Assembly: GCA_903839965.1 (NCBI GenBank)
Contig: CAIMEK010000202.1
Location: forward strand, 1-12,670
Origin: an uncultured Acetobacteraceae bacterium
GTDB taxonomy: Bacteria; Pseudomonadota; Alphaproteobacteria; Acetobacterales; Acetobacteraceae
Direction: 5' to 3'
Length of the DNA stretch: 12,670 nt
Part shown: positions 1-7,597 of the stretch, piece after piece
Position numbering within the stretch: the stretch's first letter is position 1
Layout of the letters: each line of letters begins with the position of its first letter
Notes under the pieces: generated by a model
Seen by the model: the letters and a program-made list of their open reading frames with translations, nothing else
Told to the model about the DNA's origin: nothing
Database searches by the model: none
Translations under genes and position numbers: made by a program

Positions 1-690
1 GAACACGGCACCGGCGCACCCCGGTGCCTGCGCCCGCAACACGAAGCGCTTCGGCCCCTGTTCGACGGTGGGTTCTCCGACGCGGTCGAGGTCGCGGACG
101 CTATCGCCCCATTCCACAGTGATGCCGACGGCGGTCTGCCGCTCGTCGAGTTCCTTGCGCAGCAACAGCGCGAGGAACGAGCAGAACAGGTGCCCGGCGA
201 TCGCCGCGGCGCTGATCATGCCGCGATCGGCGACCACGCAGATCTGGCGGATGCCGAAGCGGTCGCGCAGGCGCGTCACGATCGGCAGCAGTGACTTCAC
301 AGCCGTCGCGTTGCCCGGCCGGCACTGCGAACAGATCGGCCGGCCCGCCTCGTCGAGCACGACACCGACCACCACCTGGCGCAAATCAGGCCGGGGCTCC
401 TTCGAGACCCCGAACTGGTCGAGGCTCTCGCCGCCGTTGCCGGCGAACATCGGCGAGATGGTGTCGAACAGCACCCTCGACAGATTGGAAAACCGGCGGC
501 GTCGGCGAGCGAACAGCGCTTCCTCGATCGGGTCCTTGGTCCGCCGGGGCACCCGCGTAGCGCCGCTCTGGTCGTCCAACTCCTCGCCCAGCCAGGCGTT
601 GCACGCTCGGTCGGAGCCGGACACCACCAGGCCGTGCAGCACGCCGGCGAACACCGCGCGTTCCAGCGAGAAGCCGCGCTCTGCGGCGTG
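1..690 (-). pseudogene. IS1634-type (IS4 superfamily) transposase remnant, partial and internally deleted
   Basis: About 230 codons read openly on the minus strand with no stop, from about position 690 off the left edge. They match the DDE transposases of the IS1634 group as I recall them: ERAVFAGVLHGLVVSGSDRA, then AWLGEEL, KDPIEEALFARRR, RPDLRQVVVGVVLDEAGRPI, VADRGMISAAAI, and near the left edge GHLFCSFLALLLRKELDER. Compared with the family, three parts are missing: the first part of the protein, a block between SGSDRA and AWLGEEL, and a large block between VADRGMISAAAI and GHLFCSFLAL. The large block normally carries the third acidic residue in a YRELW-like motif. The catalytic core is therefore incomplete and the element cannot be active. 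No terminal inverted repeat or target duplication is visible; the IS end on the right has been lost at the junction with fhs, and the left end lies outside the window. Family assignment is fairly firm; deletion sizes are from memory of the family. Confidence 0.8.
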
Positions 691-1563
691 GTGCATGGGG
701 GCCCGTTCGCCAATATCGCGCATGGGTGCAACTCGGTGCAGGCAACGCGGCTTGGCCCCAAGCTGGCAGACGTCGTGGTGACGGAGGCGGGGTTCGGCGC
801 CGATCTCGGCGGCGAGAAGTTCTTCGACATCAAGTGCCGGCTCGCCGGCCTGGTTCCTTCCTGCGCGGTCATCGTGGCGACGGTGCGCGCCCTGAAGATG
901 CATGGCGGGGTGGCCAAGGCGGCGCTCGGACATCCGGATGTCGGCGCGGTCGAGCGCGGGGTGGCGAACATCGCACGCCACGTCGAAAACGTGGCGAAGT
1001 TCGGCTTGCCCGGGCTGGTGGCGATGAATCGCTTCACCGCCGATACCGACGCCGAGATCGCGGCCGTACAGGGTGCGATGGCGCGGTTGGGCACGCGCGT
1101 CGTCCTGTGCACGCCAAGGGCCGATGGCGCCACGGGCGCGGTTGAACTGGCCCGCGCGGTGCGGGACATGATCGAGGCGCGCAGCGCGCAATTTCACCTG
1201 CTTTACGCCGACGGTTTGCCGCTGGACGACAAGACCCGCACCAGCGCCCGCGAGATCTACCACGTCGGCGAAGTCGTCCTGCCGGTGGCCGTGGAGAAGA
1301 AGCTGAAGGCCTGGGAGCAAGCCGGGTTCGGTCAGGTTCTGGTCTGCGTTGCCAACACCAAGTTCAGCTTCGGCGCCGATCCCACCGTGCTGGGTGCCCC
1401 CGAAGGCCACGTGCTGCCGGTGCGCGACGTGCGCCTGTCGGCCGGCGCGGGCTTCGTGGTGGCGATCTGCGGCGACATCATGACGATGCCCGGACTGCCG
1501 CGGACGCCGGCCGCCGAGAGCATCGGACTGACGGCGGACGGGCGCATCGACGGGCTGTTCTGA
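691..1563 (+). pseudogene. fhs: formate--tetrahydrofolate ligase, C-terminal half only
   Basis: This is the C-terminal part of formate--tetrahydrofolate ligase, which makes 10-formyl-tetrahydrofolate from formate, ATP and tetrahydrofolate in the cytoplasm. About 290 codons remain of a family that is usually near 555-560. Homology starts abruptly at VHGGPFANIAHGCNS (691) and continues through the family signature VATVRALKMHGG (874-909), LSAGAGFVVAICGDIMTMPG and the usual ending DGRIDGLF before TGA. Missing is the N-terminal half with the ATP-binding loop. The reading frame extends upstream to an ATG at 634, but those codons lie in the antisense of the transposase remnant and are not fhs. The usual AKTQ-like segment reads VANTKFSF here, which may reflect relaxed selection. 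The C-terminus is intact and converges on the flagellar operon, with only 21 bases between the two stop codons. I see no promoter for it. Most likely a non-functional remnant. Confidence 0.88.
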
Positions 1564-1584
1564 GCCGGGCAGCTGCCGCCTGTA

Positions 1585-2337
1585 TCAGTGCTGCGCCAGC
1601 CCGCTGGCACGCAGCACGGTCTGAGCCAGCGCCTGGCCCAGGCAGCCATTCAACTGCGCGGCGACTTTCGAACGATCGGGCCTGGCGGCGCTCTCCAGGT
1701 CGAGATCGCCGGCTTCGACCCAGTGCCGGATGAGGTCAAACCGGTGGAACAACAGCACGCGGGGGTGCCGCGCGGCCTGTTGCATGGCATCGCGATAGGG
1801 CGAAAGCGTGGCGTGGGCTTGCAGCACGCGGCTGTATTGCGGGTCGACCAGCAGCAGATCGGCGTCGGCCGCCCGGACGATCTCGGCACCGGCGTCCAAT
1901 GTGCGGGCGAAGTCCTCCGGGGGGACCTTGCGGACCGCTTCCACGGTTCCGGTCTGCCACAGCACCAGTCCGAAGCCTTTGCCGGCGAGATTGTTGCGGA
2001 GGGTGGCAAGCATGGCTGCTGCCGGCATGCCGCGCTCTCCCTGCACGACCAGGTGGATCTCGGCACCCGGCATCGCCGCGCGCAGATCCTGCACCATGCG
2101 GTCTGGGAAAGAGCCCTCGGGGCGGCCGCGCGCGCCCAGTACGGTGCCGGACCCGATGGCGAGCACGTCGAGCCGGCCGGCGCGAAGGGCCGTGGCTACC
2201 CGCGGCAGGGCGTTGGCGGTCACCTCGGGAGCGGCAATATCGGACCAGGCCGGACAGCCCGGCGTGGTGGCACCCGCCGCCCCGACGCAAAGCAGCGCGA
2301 GCGCAAGCGGGGTGGCGAGGAAAGCCAGTCGAAGCAT
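1585..2337 (-). CDS. secreted SGNH/GDSL-like protein at the end of the flagellar operon
   Basis: A 250-residue protein with a signal peptide (residues 1-23: short basic start, hydrophobic core, AGA before TTPGC), so probably periplasmic. I chose the ATG at 2337 because the signal peptide begins there; the frame stays open to an ATG at 2436, but that extension overlaps the end of flhG and would bury the signal. The fold resembles SGNH hydrolases: a strand ending DVLAIGSGT with Ser63 where the nucleophile would be, VVQGERG (residues 97-103) like block II, and LVLWQTGTVEA (124-134) like block III. However the block III Asn is Val132, and I find no C-terminal DxxH; the C-terminal region instead has LFHRFDLIRHW. 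It may be a binding protein or use a changed active site. It is last in the operon, 43 bases after flhG, suggesting a role in flagellar assembly or passage through the cell wall; that role is inference. No terminator is visible after its stop codon. Confidence 0.8.
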   Translation of the reverse strand: MLRLAFLATPLALALLCVGAAGATTPGCPAWSDIAAPEVTANALPRVATALRAGRLDVLAIGSGTVLGARGRPEGSFPDRMVQDLRAAMPGAEIHLVVQGERGMPAAAMLATLRNNLAGKGFGLVLWQTGTVEAVRKVPPEDFARTLDAGAEIVRAADADLLLVDPQYSRVLQAHATLSPYRDAMQQAARHPRVLLFHRFDLIRHWVEAGDLDLESAARPDRSKVAAQLNGCLGQALAQTVLRASGLAQH

Positions 2338-2380
2338 GATCGATGGCCTACCAGTCAGTGCCGCGCCGGGCAAGCGCCCG

Positions 2381-3166
2381 CTACGCGCCTCTGATCGCAG
2401 CGGCGATCGTCTCGACATCGAGGGCCGCCGGTGCACTTGGATAACGGGTCAGGAACAGGGTCTGGCGCCGGATCGCGTCGCGCACCCGCTCGTCGCGGCG
2501 AACCACTCCGGCCAGGACAGGCGCATGGCCGAGGAAGGTTTGGCAGGCGCGCGCCAGCGTGGCGTAGGTGCGCTCGCCGGCGCTCCTGCTGCTGGCCTGG
2601 TTCACCACGATGCGCGCCTGGCCGGCGGGCGAATCAGAGGCATGCAGCTTGAGCGCTGCATAAGCGTCGGTCAGGCTGGTCGGCTCCTCCGTTGCCACCA
2701 CGAGCAGGGTGTCGGCGAAACTGGCCATTCGCCGTACGCTGCGCTCCAGTCCGGCGCCAAGGTCCAGCACGACGCGATCGAGCCGGGCCGATTCCTCACG
2801 CAACATTCCCAGCAACCTGTCCAGCCGGTCCGCTGCAAGCTGGGACAACGCACCCGATCCCGATCGACCGGCCAGGATGGCAAAGCCGCCTTCGTGCGGT
2901 TGCGCCGCCTCAGCAAGCCCGACGCGCCCTTCCACCACCGAGGCGAGATCATGCGCGGGCATCAGGCCGAGCTGAATATCGACGTTGGCGAGTCCGAGGT
3001 CGCCATCGAACAGCAACACATGCTCGCCGGCGCGCGCCAGGGCATGTGCAAGCGTAATGGCAAACCAGGTTTTGCCGACGCCGCCCTTTCCCGAGGCCAC
3101 CGCCAGGATGCGTCCGGCGCGGGCGGGAGCAACGCTCGGCGGGTCGATGATTGTTTTGGCGGTCAT
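2381..3166 (-). CDS. flhG: FlhG/MinD-type ATPase controlling flagellar number
   Basis: A 261-residue ParA/MinD-family ATPase. The deviant Walker A motif SGKGGVGKT is at residues 25-33. It is followed by LLFDGDLGLANVDIQLGL (51-68), the FlhG-type version of the switch region, and a later VVLDLGAGL strand. In polarly flagellated bacteria FlhG cycles between membrane and cytoplasm, works with FlhF and the C ring, and limits flagellar number. The gene starts with ATG overlapping the flhF TGA by four bases (ATGA), so translation is probably coupled. The N-terminus before the Walker A motif is short (about 20 residues, rich in Pro and Ala) and shows no DQAxxLR motif, the segment by which FlhG of other bacteria stimulates the FlhF GTPase. 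Context directly after flhF makes FlhG far more likely than MinD or MipZ. Confidence 0.92.
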   Translation of the reverse strand: MTAKTIIDPPSVAPARAGRILAVASGKGGVGKTWFAITLAHALARAGEHVLLFDGDLGLANVDIQLGLMPAHDLASVVEGRVGLAEAAQPHEGGFAILAGRSGSGALSQLAADRLDRLLGMLREESARLDRVVLDLGAGLERSVRRMASFADTLLVVATEEPTSLTDAYAALKLHASDSPAGQARIVVNQASSRSAGERTYATLARACQTFLGHAPVLAGVVRRDERVRDAIRRQTLFLTRYPSAPAALDVETIAAAIRGA

Positions 3167-4086
3167 GGCGGGTGCGCTCCGCTACGGGCGGTGGGTGTAT
3201 GGGGGACCCGCATCAGTCGCGCGGCGAGCAGGTCGGGGGTCATGGGCACGAGGCCATCGGCGGCGCCCGGACCGATTCCTGCTTCAGCCAGAGCCAGGCC
3301 GGCGCCGGCGGCGGCCAGCACCCCGCCGATGCGACGCGCCAGGTCCAAACGTGTCGTCGCGAGCAGCCGTGCTCCGCAGGCGACATAGGCGCCGGCCAGG
3401 TCGGTTGCCTCGCCGACATCCAACCCGGCGGGCAGCACCACAGCCAGAGTGGCGCGGGCGGTGGCGGCGAGCGTCGCAATCGCGTTGCGCTCGGCGGCAT
3501 CGAATGGATCGAAGCCGGGCGTATCGATCAGCACCGGCTCCCCCGCCACGCGCCGCTCCAGCGCACGCGACAGGGCCGCCGGTGTGCTGGCCACCAACAA
3601 CTGAAGGTCCAGCAGCCGCGTGTAGGCCGCCAGTTGTTCGGCCGCTCCGGCGCGCTTGCCATCTGCGGTGACTACAACCGGCGAAATCCCGGCCATCATC
3701 AGGCGGGTTGCCAACCGGGCCACGGTCAGGGTTTTGCCGGCGCCGGGAGGGCCGATTACCAGCAACGGTGGTGCTGCGTTGCACAAAGCAAGCTGTTCGA
3801 ACCGCAGCGATGCCGACAGGGCGAACGGCAGCGGCCCTGCCTGCAGGCGCCGCGCCAGGGCCGCCGGCACGCCATGCCAGGCGAACGCCGCCGCTCGGGC
3901 CGGATCGATTTTGGCGGGTGTGGCCAGGGGGGTGGCAGGGGCATCGTTGCTCTCCAGCGCCGCGGTGACTTCGATCCCCCCCGCAACCCGCCGCGAAGAC
4001 AGGATCAGGGCTTCAGCCCCGAGATCGGCGCGCACACGGGCGATGGCCTCGGCGGTGTCTGAAGCGCGGTAGAGCTTCAGTCGCAT
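3163..4086 (-). CDS. flhF: FlhF, SRP-type GTPase for flagellar placement
   Basis: A 307-residue protein with an FlhF N-terminus (MRLKLYRASD, residues 1-10, then ARVRADLGAEALILSSRRV) and an SRP-type GTPase domain. G1 is GPPGAGKT (112-119), G2 is TADGKRAGAAEQL (140-152), G3 is DTPG (188-191) and G4 is TTRLD (244-248), where the family usually has TKLD. FlhF dimers recruit the MS ring to the pole. I chose the ATG at 4086 because FlhF homology begins there and a good ribosome site (AGGGCGG) lies just upstream; the open frame continues to 4218 into the end of flhA, which is not FlhF-like. It lies 31 bases after flhA. The linker between N-terminal segment and GTPase domain is short, making it smaller than the FlhF of Bacillus or Vibrio. 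The sequence shows no other likely identity. Confidence 0.92.
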   Translation of the reverse strand: MRLKLYRASDTAEAIARVRADLGAEALILSSRRVAGGIEVTAALESNDAPATPLATPAKIDPARAAAFAWHGVPAALARRLQAGPLPFALSASLRFEQLALCNAAPPLLVIGPPGAGKTLTVARLATRLMMAGISPVVVTADGKRAGAAEQLAAYTRLLDLQLLVASTPAALSRALERRVAGEPVLIDTPGFDPFDAAERNAIATLAATARATLAVVLPAGLDVGEATDLAGAYVACGARLLATTRLDLARRIGGVLAAAGAGLALAEAGIGPGAADGLVPMTPDLLAARLMRVPHTPTARSGAHPP

Positions 4087-4117
4087 AATGCCGCCCTGCG
4101 CGGATGCCGTCGGGAGT

Positions 4118-6199
4118 TCAAATCGTCCCCACTGTGCGGATGCGGACGCGCGGGAAGATTTCGGCCTGCGCCAGCACCGGGGTTGCTGGCCGGATGCGCT
4201 CGACGATCGCACGCACATGGAAACGGATGCCGGCGCTGGTCAGCAGTACCGGCGCCTCGCCATTCTGAGCGGCACGGTCGAAGACCGAGCGCAGCGCCTG
4301 CATGAATTCGCCGAGTTTGGATGGCGCCATGGCCAACTGCCGGTCTTCGGGCGGTCCGACCAGCGATTCCGCGAACGCCGCTTCCCAATCGGGACTCAGG
4401 GTCACCAGCGGGATGTAGCCGCCGCCGCCGACGTTCGCGTCGCTGATCTGCCGCGCCAGTCGTGCCCGCACATGGCCGACGATGGCGGGAATGGCACGCG
4501 CGCCGCCCGCGCAGGCTTCCTGAATGCCTTCGAGAATGGTCGGCAGGTCGCGCACCGAAATGCGTTCGGCCAGCAACATCTGCAACACGCGTTGCACGCC
4601 GCCGATGGTGATCTGGGCGGGAATGAGCTCCGCCACAAGCTTCTGCTGTTCGCGCGGCAGGTCATCGAGCAGCTTCTGTGTCTCCGCGAATGAAAGCAGC
4701 TCCGCCATGGTCTGGCGCACGATTTCGGTCAGGTGGGTGGCCAGCACGCTCGGCGGATCGACGACCGTGCAACCACGGAACAAGGCCTGCTCACGCAGCG
4801 ACGGATCGATCCACAACGCCGGCAAGCCGAAGGCAGGTTCGATGGTGCGCTCGCCGGCAAGGTCGGGAATGCTGCCGCCCGGATCCATCGCCAGCATCAT
4901 GCCGGCACGAATTTCACCGCGCCCGGCCTCGATTTCCTTGATGCATACCGAGTAGCCGTCCTGAGTCAGCTGCATGTTGTCCTGGATGCGCACCGGCGGC
5001 AGGACAAATCCCATTTCGGAGGCGATCGTGCGGCGCAGCGCCTTGATCTGCTCGGTCAGGCGGGGCGCTTCGCCGCCGGCAAGGCTGAGCAGCCCCAATC
5101 CAAGCTCCAGCCGGATCATGTCCATGCGCAACGCTTCGCTGATCGGCGGCTCGGTGGGGATGGCCGGACGGGGGGGCGGCAGCGTCGGCCCACCGGCAGG
5201 ATAGCGCTGACGGAGATACGCACCCGCGCCGGCCATTCCGGCCAAGGCGAAGAACGGCAGCGCCGGCAGCCCCGGCATCAGCGCCAGCACCGCCGCAGCG
5301 CCGCCGGCCAGCGCCAGCGGTTTGGGATTGCCGCCCAACTGGCGCATCAGCGCGGCATCCGCCGAGCCTTCGGTGCCGCCCTTGGTCACGACAATACCGG
5401 CGGCAGTGGACACCAGAAGGGCGGGGATCTGGGAAACCAGACCGTCGCCCACCGTCAGCGTGGTGAAGGTGGCGGCGGCATCGGCGAACGCCATGCCATG
5501 ACGCACCAGGCCGATCGCCAATCCGCCCAGGATGTTGATGAAGGTAATCAGCAGCGCGGCGATGGCGTCACCACGGACGAATTTTGCAGCGCCATCCATG
5601 GCTCCGTAGAAGCCGCTCTCCTGTTCCAGCTCGCGCCGACGGGCCCGCGCCGTGGTTTCGTCGATCGACCCGGCCGAAAGTTCGGCGTCGATCGCCATCT
5701 GCTTGCCCGGCATGCCATCCAGGCTGAAGCGCGCCGCCACTTCGGCGATGCGCCCCGACCCCTTGGTGATGACCATGAAGTTCACCACCAGCAGGATGGA
5801 GAACAGGATCAGGCCGATCACCACGTCGCCACCCATCAGGAAGCCGCCGAAGGCCTGCACCACATGGCCGGCCGCTGCGGGCCCTTCGTTGCCGCGCGAC
5901 AGGATCAGCCGGGTGGTTGCCACGTTCAGCGACAGCCGCAGCAGCGTGGTGAGCAGCAGGAGGGTGGGAAAGCTGGTGAAATCCAACGGTCTTTGCAGGA
6001 ACAACGCGACCATCAGCACCAGCACCGAGCCGACGATGGACAGCGCCAGCCCCAGGTCGAGCACCAGCGTGGGCAGTGGAATGATCAGAACCGACAGCAA
6101 CGCCACCACACCGACGGCCAACCATACATCGGTACCCGGCGCTCGCAGGCGCAGCCTGTTGACAAAACCGTTCAGTGGAATGGGCACACTATCCGACAC
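4118..6199 (-). CDS. flhA: FlhA, flagellar type III export gate protein
   Basis: A full-length 693-residue FHIPEP-family protein, the large export-gate subunit in the inner membrane that docks chaperone-substrate complexes and couples proton flow to export. The first 330 or so residues hold about eight hydrophobic segments, including LAVGVVALLSVLIIPLP and GLILFSILLVVNFMV. The highly conserved cytoplasmic loop occupies about 146-180 with RFSLDGMPGKQMAIDAELSA. The C-terminal cytoplasmic domain contains VVDPPSVLATHLTEIVRQ. The start is GTG at 6199, six bases after the flbD stop, preceded by a modest purine site (GCAGG). The other gate components (flhB, fliP, fliQ, fliR) are not in this window, so this operon supplies only part of the gate. 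The long open frame on the opposite strand (4733-6793) is a codon-bias shadow. Confidence 0.97.
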   Translation of the reverse strand: MSDSVPIPLNGFVNRLRLRAPGTDVWLAVGVVALLSVLIIPLPTLVLDLGLALSIVGSVLVLMVALFLQRPLDFTSFPTLLLLTTLLRLSLNVATTRLILSRGNEGPAAAGHVVQAFGGFLMGGDVVIGLILFSILLVVNFMVITKGSGRIAEVAARFSLDGMPGKQMAIDAELSAGSIDETTARARRRELEQESGFYGAMDGAAKFVRGDAIAALLITFINILGGLAIGLVRHGMAFADAAATFTTLTVGDGLVSQIPALLVSTAAGIVVTKGGTEGSADAALMRQLGGNPKPLALAGGAAAVLALMPGLPALPFFALAGMAGAGAYLRQRYPAGGPTLPPPRPAIPTEPPISEALRMDMIRLELGLGLLSLAGGEAPRLTEQIKALRRTIASEMGFVLPPVRIQDNMQLTQDGYSVCIKEIEAGRGEIRAGMMLAMDPGGSIPDLAGERTIEPAFGLPALWIDPSLREQALFRGCTVVDPPSVLATHLTEIVRQTMAELLSFAETQKLLDDLPREQQKLVAELIPAQITIGGVQRVLQMLLAERISVRDLPTILEGIQEACAGGARAIPAIVGHVRARLARQISDANVGGGGYIPLVTLSPDWEAAFAESLVGPPEDRQLAMAPSKLGEFMQALRSVFDRAAQNGEAPVLLTSAGIRFHVRAIVERIRPATPVLAQAEIFPRVRIRTVGTI

Positions 6200-6205
6200 T
6201 GCACA

Positions 6206-7585
6206 TCAGACCTGCAGGCCGGCGAGCGGCATGGCGATGCCGACCGGCGGCGGCGGCACCAGCACGCCATGTGCCGCGTAGTCGCGCAGCTTGTTGCGCA
6301 AGGCCCGGATGGAGATGCCGAGGATGGTGGCCGCGTGGGTTCGGTTGCCCAGCGTGTGCACCAAAGTCTCCAGGATCAGGTCGCGCTCGACATCGTTCAT
6401 GCGGCGTCCGACCAGCCCCGCCACTCCCTCGCCGGCCGCCGTGCTGGCCCGTGGCGCATTTTCGCGCGAGCTTGTGGTGACCGAACGGCCCGGCGCCAAC
6501 TCGATCACGTCGGCCTCGATCGCATCGCCGCCCGCCAGCAGCACGGCACGGTGGATGGTGTTTTCCAGTTCGCGCACATTGCCGCGCCATCCGTGTGCGG
6601 CCAGCAGGCGCAATGCCTCGCCGGTCAGTGGCCGCGCCGGCAGCCCGTTCACCTCGGCGTAGCGGCGCGCGAAATGCTCGGCCAACGGGACGATATCGCC
6701 CGGCCGCTCGCGCAAGGTGGGGATGCGCAGCGACACCACATTCAGGCGGAAATACAGATCTTCCCGAAAGCTGCCCCGACCGACCTCGGTTGACAGGTCG
6801 CGATTGCTGGTGGCCAGGATGCGCACATTGACGCGCACCGGCGCGTTGCCGCCGACGCGGTCGATTTCGCGTTCCTGCAATGCACGCAGCAATTTGGCCT
6901 GAAGACGCAATTCCATTTCGCTGATTTCGTCCAATAGCAACGTGCCGCCGTCGGCCGCTTCGAACTTGCCGACGCGTCGCGCCAGCGCGCCGCTGAAGGC
7001 GCCCTTTTCGTGACCGAACAGTTCCGACTCGAGCAGGGTTTCGGGAATTGCGGCACAGTTCAGGGCGACGAACGGACCGGCGGCACGGCGCGAGCGACGA
7101 TGGATGTGACGCGCCAGCACTTCCTTGCCGGTGCCGCTTTCGCCGGTGATCAGCACGGAGGCGTCCGCGCCCGCCACTTGCTCCGCGCGGCGCAGCATGG
7201 TTTGCATCGCCGGATCGCGGGCTATCAGCGCTTGGCTTTCGCCGCCGGCGGCTTGCAGGATGGCGGCGATCAGGTCCGGGTCCGGCGGCAAGGGAAGGAA
7301 CTCGCGGGCACCGGCGCGGATTGCCCGTACCGCGGCATCGGCGTCCGGATTGACGCCGCAGGCTACGACTGGAATGGCCATGCGCTCGGTTGCCAGGGCC
7401 GTCACCAGGGCGCCGACATCATGCGCGAGATCGCACAGCACGAGATCGAAACGCGCATCGGCGCGCAACTGTGACAGTGCCGACTCCAGGTCGTCGGCCT
7501 GGTCCAGCCGCGCGCCGCGCGTCATCGCCATGCGCGCGGCCTGGCCGAGTTCGCCGGCAAGGGACCCGATGATGAGAACGCGCAT
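6206..7585 (-). CDS. flbD: FlbD-type sigma-54-dependent flagellar activator
   Basis: A 459-residue enhancer-binding protein that would remodel RNA polymerase-sigma-54 at late flagellar promoters. Residues 1-110 form a receiver-like domain with Asp52 at the phosphorylation position, but the usual acidic pair after strand 1 reads IGS and the conserved Lys is absent (REFLPLP), so normal phosphotransfer is doubtful; FlbD of Caulobacter is also atypical in this way. The AAA+ domain has Walker A GESGTGKE (148-155), GAFSGA (195-200, a Ser version of the sigma-54-contacting GAFTGA loop) and Walker B LLLDE (216-220). A Fis-type helix-turn-helix lies near 411-440 (NRTHAATILGISIRALRNKL). The ATG at 7585 has a strong AAGGGGAAG ribosome site, 12 bases after the fliN stop. 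Position after fliF-fliG-fliH-fliN matches the Caulobacter flbD operon and supports the name over NtrC. Confidence 0.92.
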   Translation of the reverse strand: MRVLIIGSLAGELGQAARMAMTRGARLDQADDLESALSQLRADARFDLVLCDLAHDVGALVTALATERMAIPVVACGVNPDADAAVRAIRAGAREFLPLPPDPDLIAAILQAAGGESQALIARDPAMQTMLRRAEQVAGADASVLITGESGTGKEVLARHIHRRSRRAAGPFVALNCAAIPETLLESELFGHEKGAFSGALARRVGKFEAADGGTLLLDEISEMELRLQAKLLRALQEREIDRVGGNAPVRVNVRILATSNRDLSTEVGRGSFREDLYFRLNVVSLRIPTLRERPGDIVPLAEHFARRYAEVNGLPARPLTGEALRLLAAHGWRGNVRELENTIHRAVLLAGGDAIEADVIELAPGRSVTTSSRENAPRASTAAGEGVAGLVGRRMNDVERDLILETLVHTLGNRTHAATILGISIRALRNKLRDYAAHGVLVPPPPVGIAMPLAGLQV

Positions 7586-7597
7586 CGCTGCTTCCCC

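Noticed and set aside
297..1169. 290-codon minus-strand frame across the IS/fhs junction
   Set aside because: Another minus-strand frame in 1-690 carries the transposase homology and the plus strand carries fhs; this frame matches neither.
1568..1577. GGCAGCTGCC palindrome between the fhs and SGNH-like stop codons as a terminator
   Set aside because: Only a short self-complementary block with no loop and no T run on either strand.
1808..3388. 526-codon plus-strand open frame opposite the SGNH-like gene and flhG
   Set aside because: Antisense shadow of real genes with the typical Arg/Ala/Ser-rich composition and no recognisable domain.
4733..6793. 686-codon open frame on the plus strand opposite flhA and flbD
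   Set aside because: It is antisense to two clearly recognised genes, has low-complexity Gln/Arg/His-rich composition and no family resemblance; GC-rich codon bias produces such frames.
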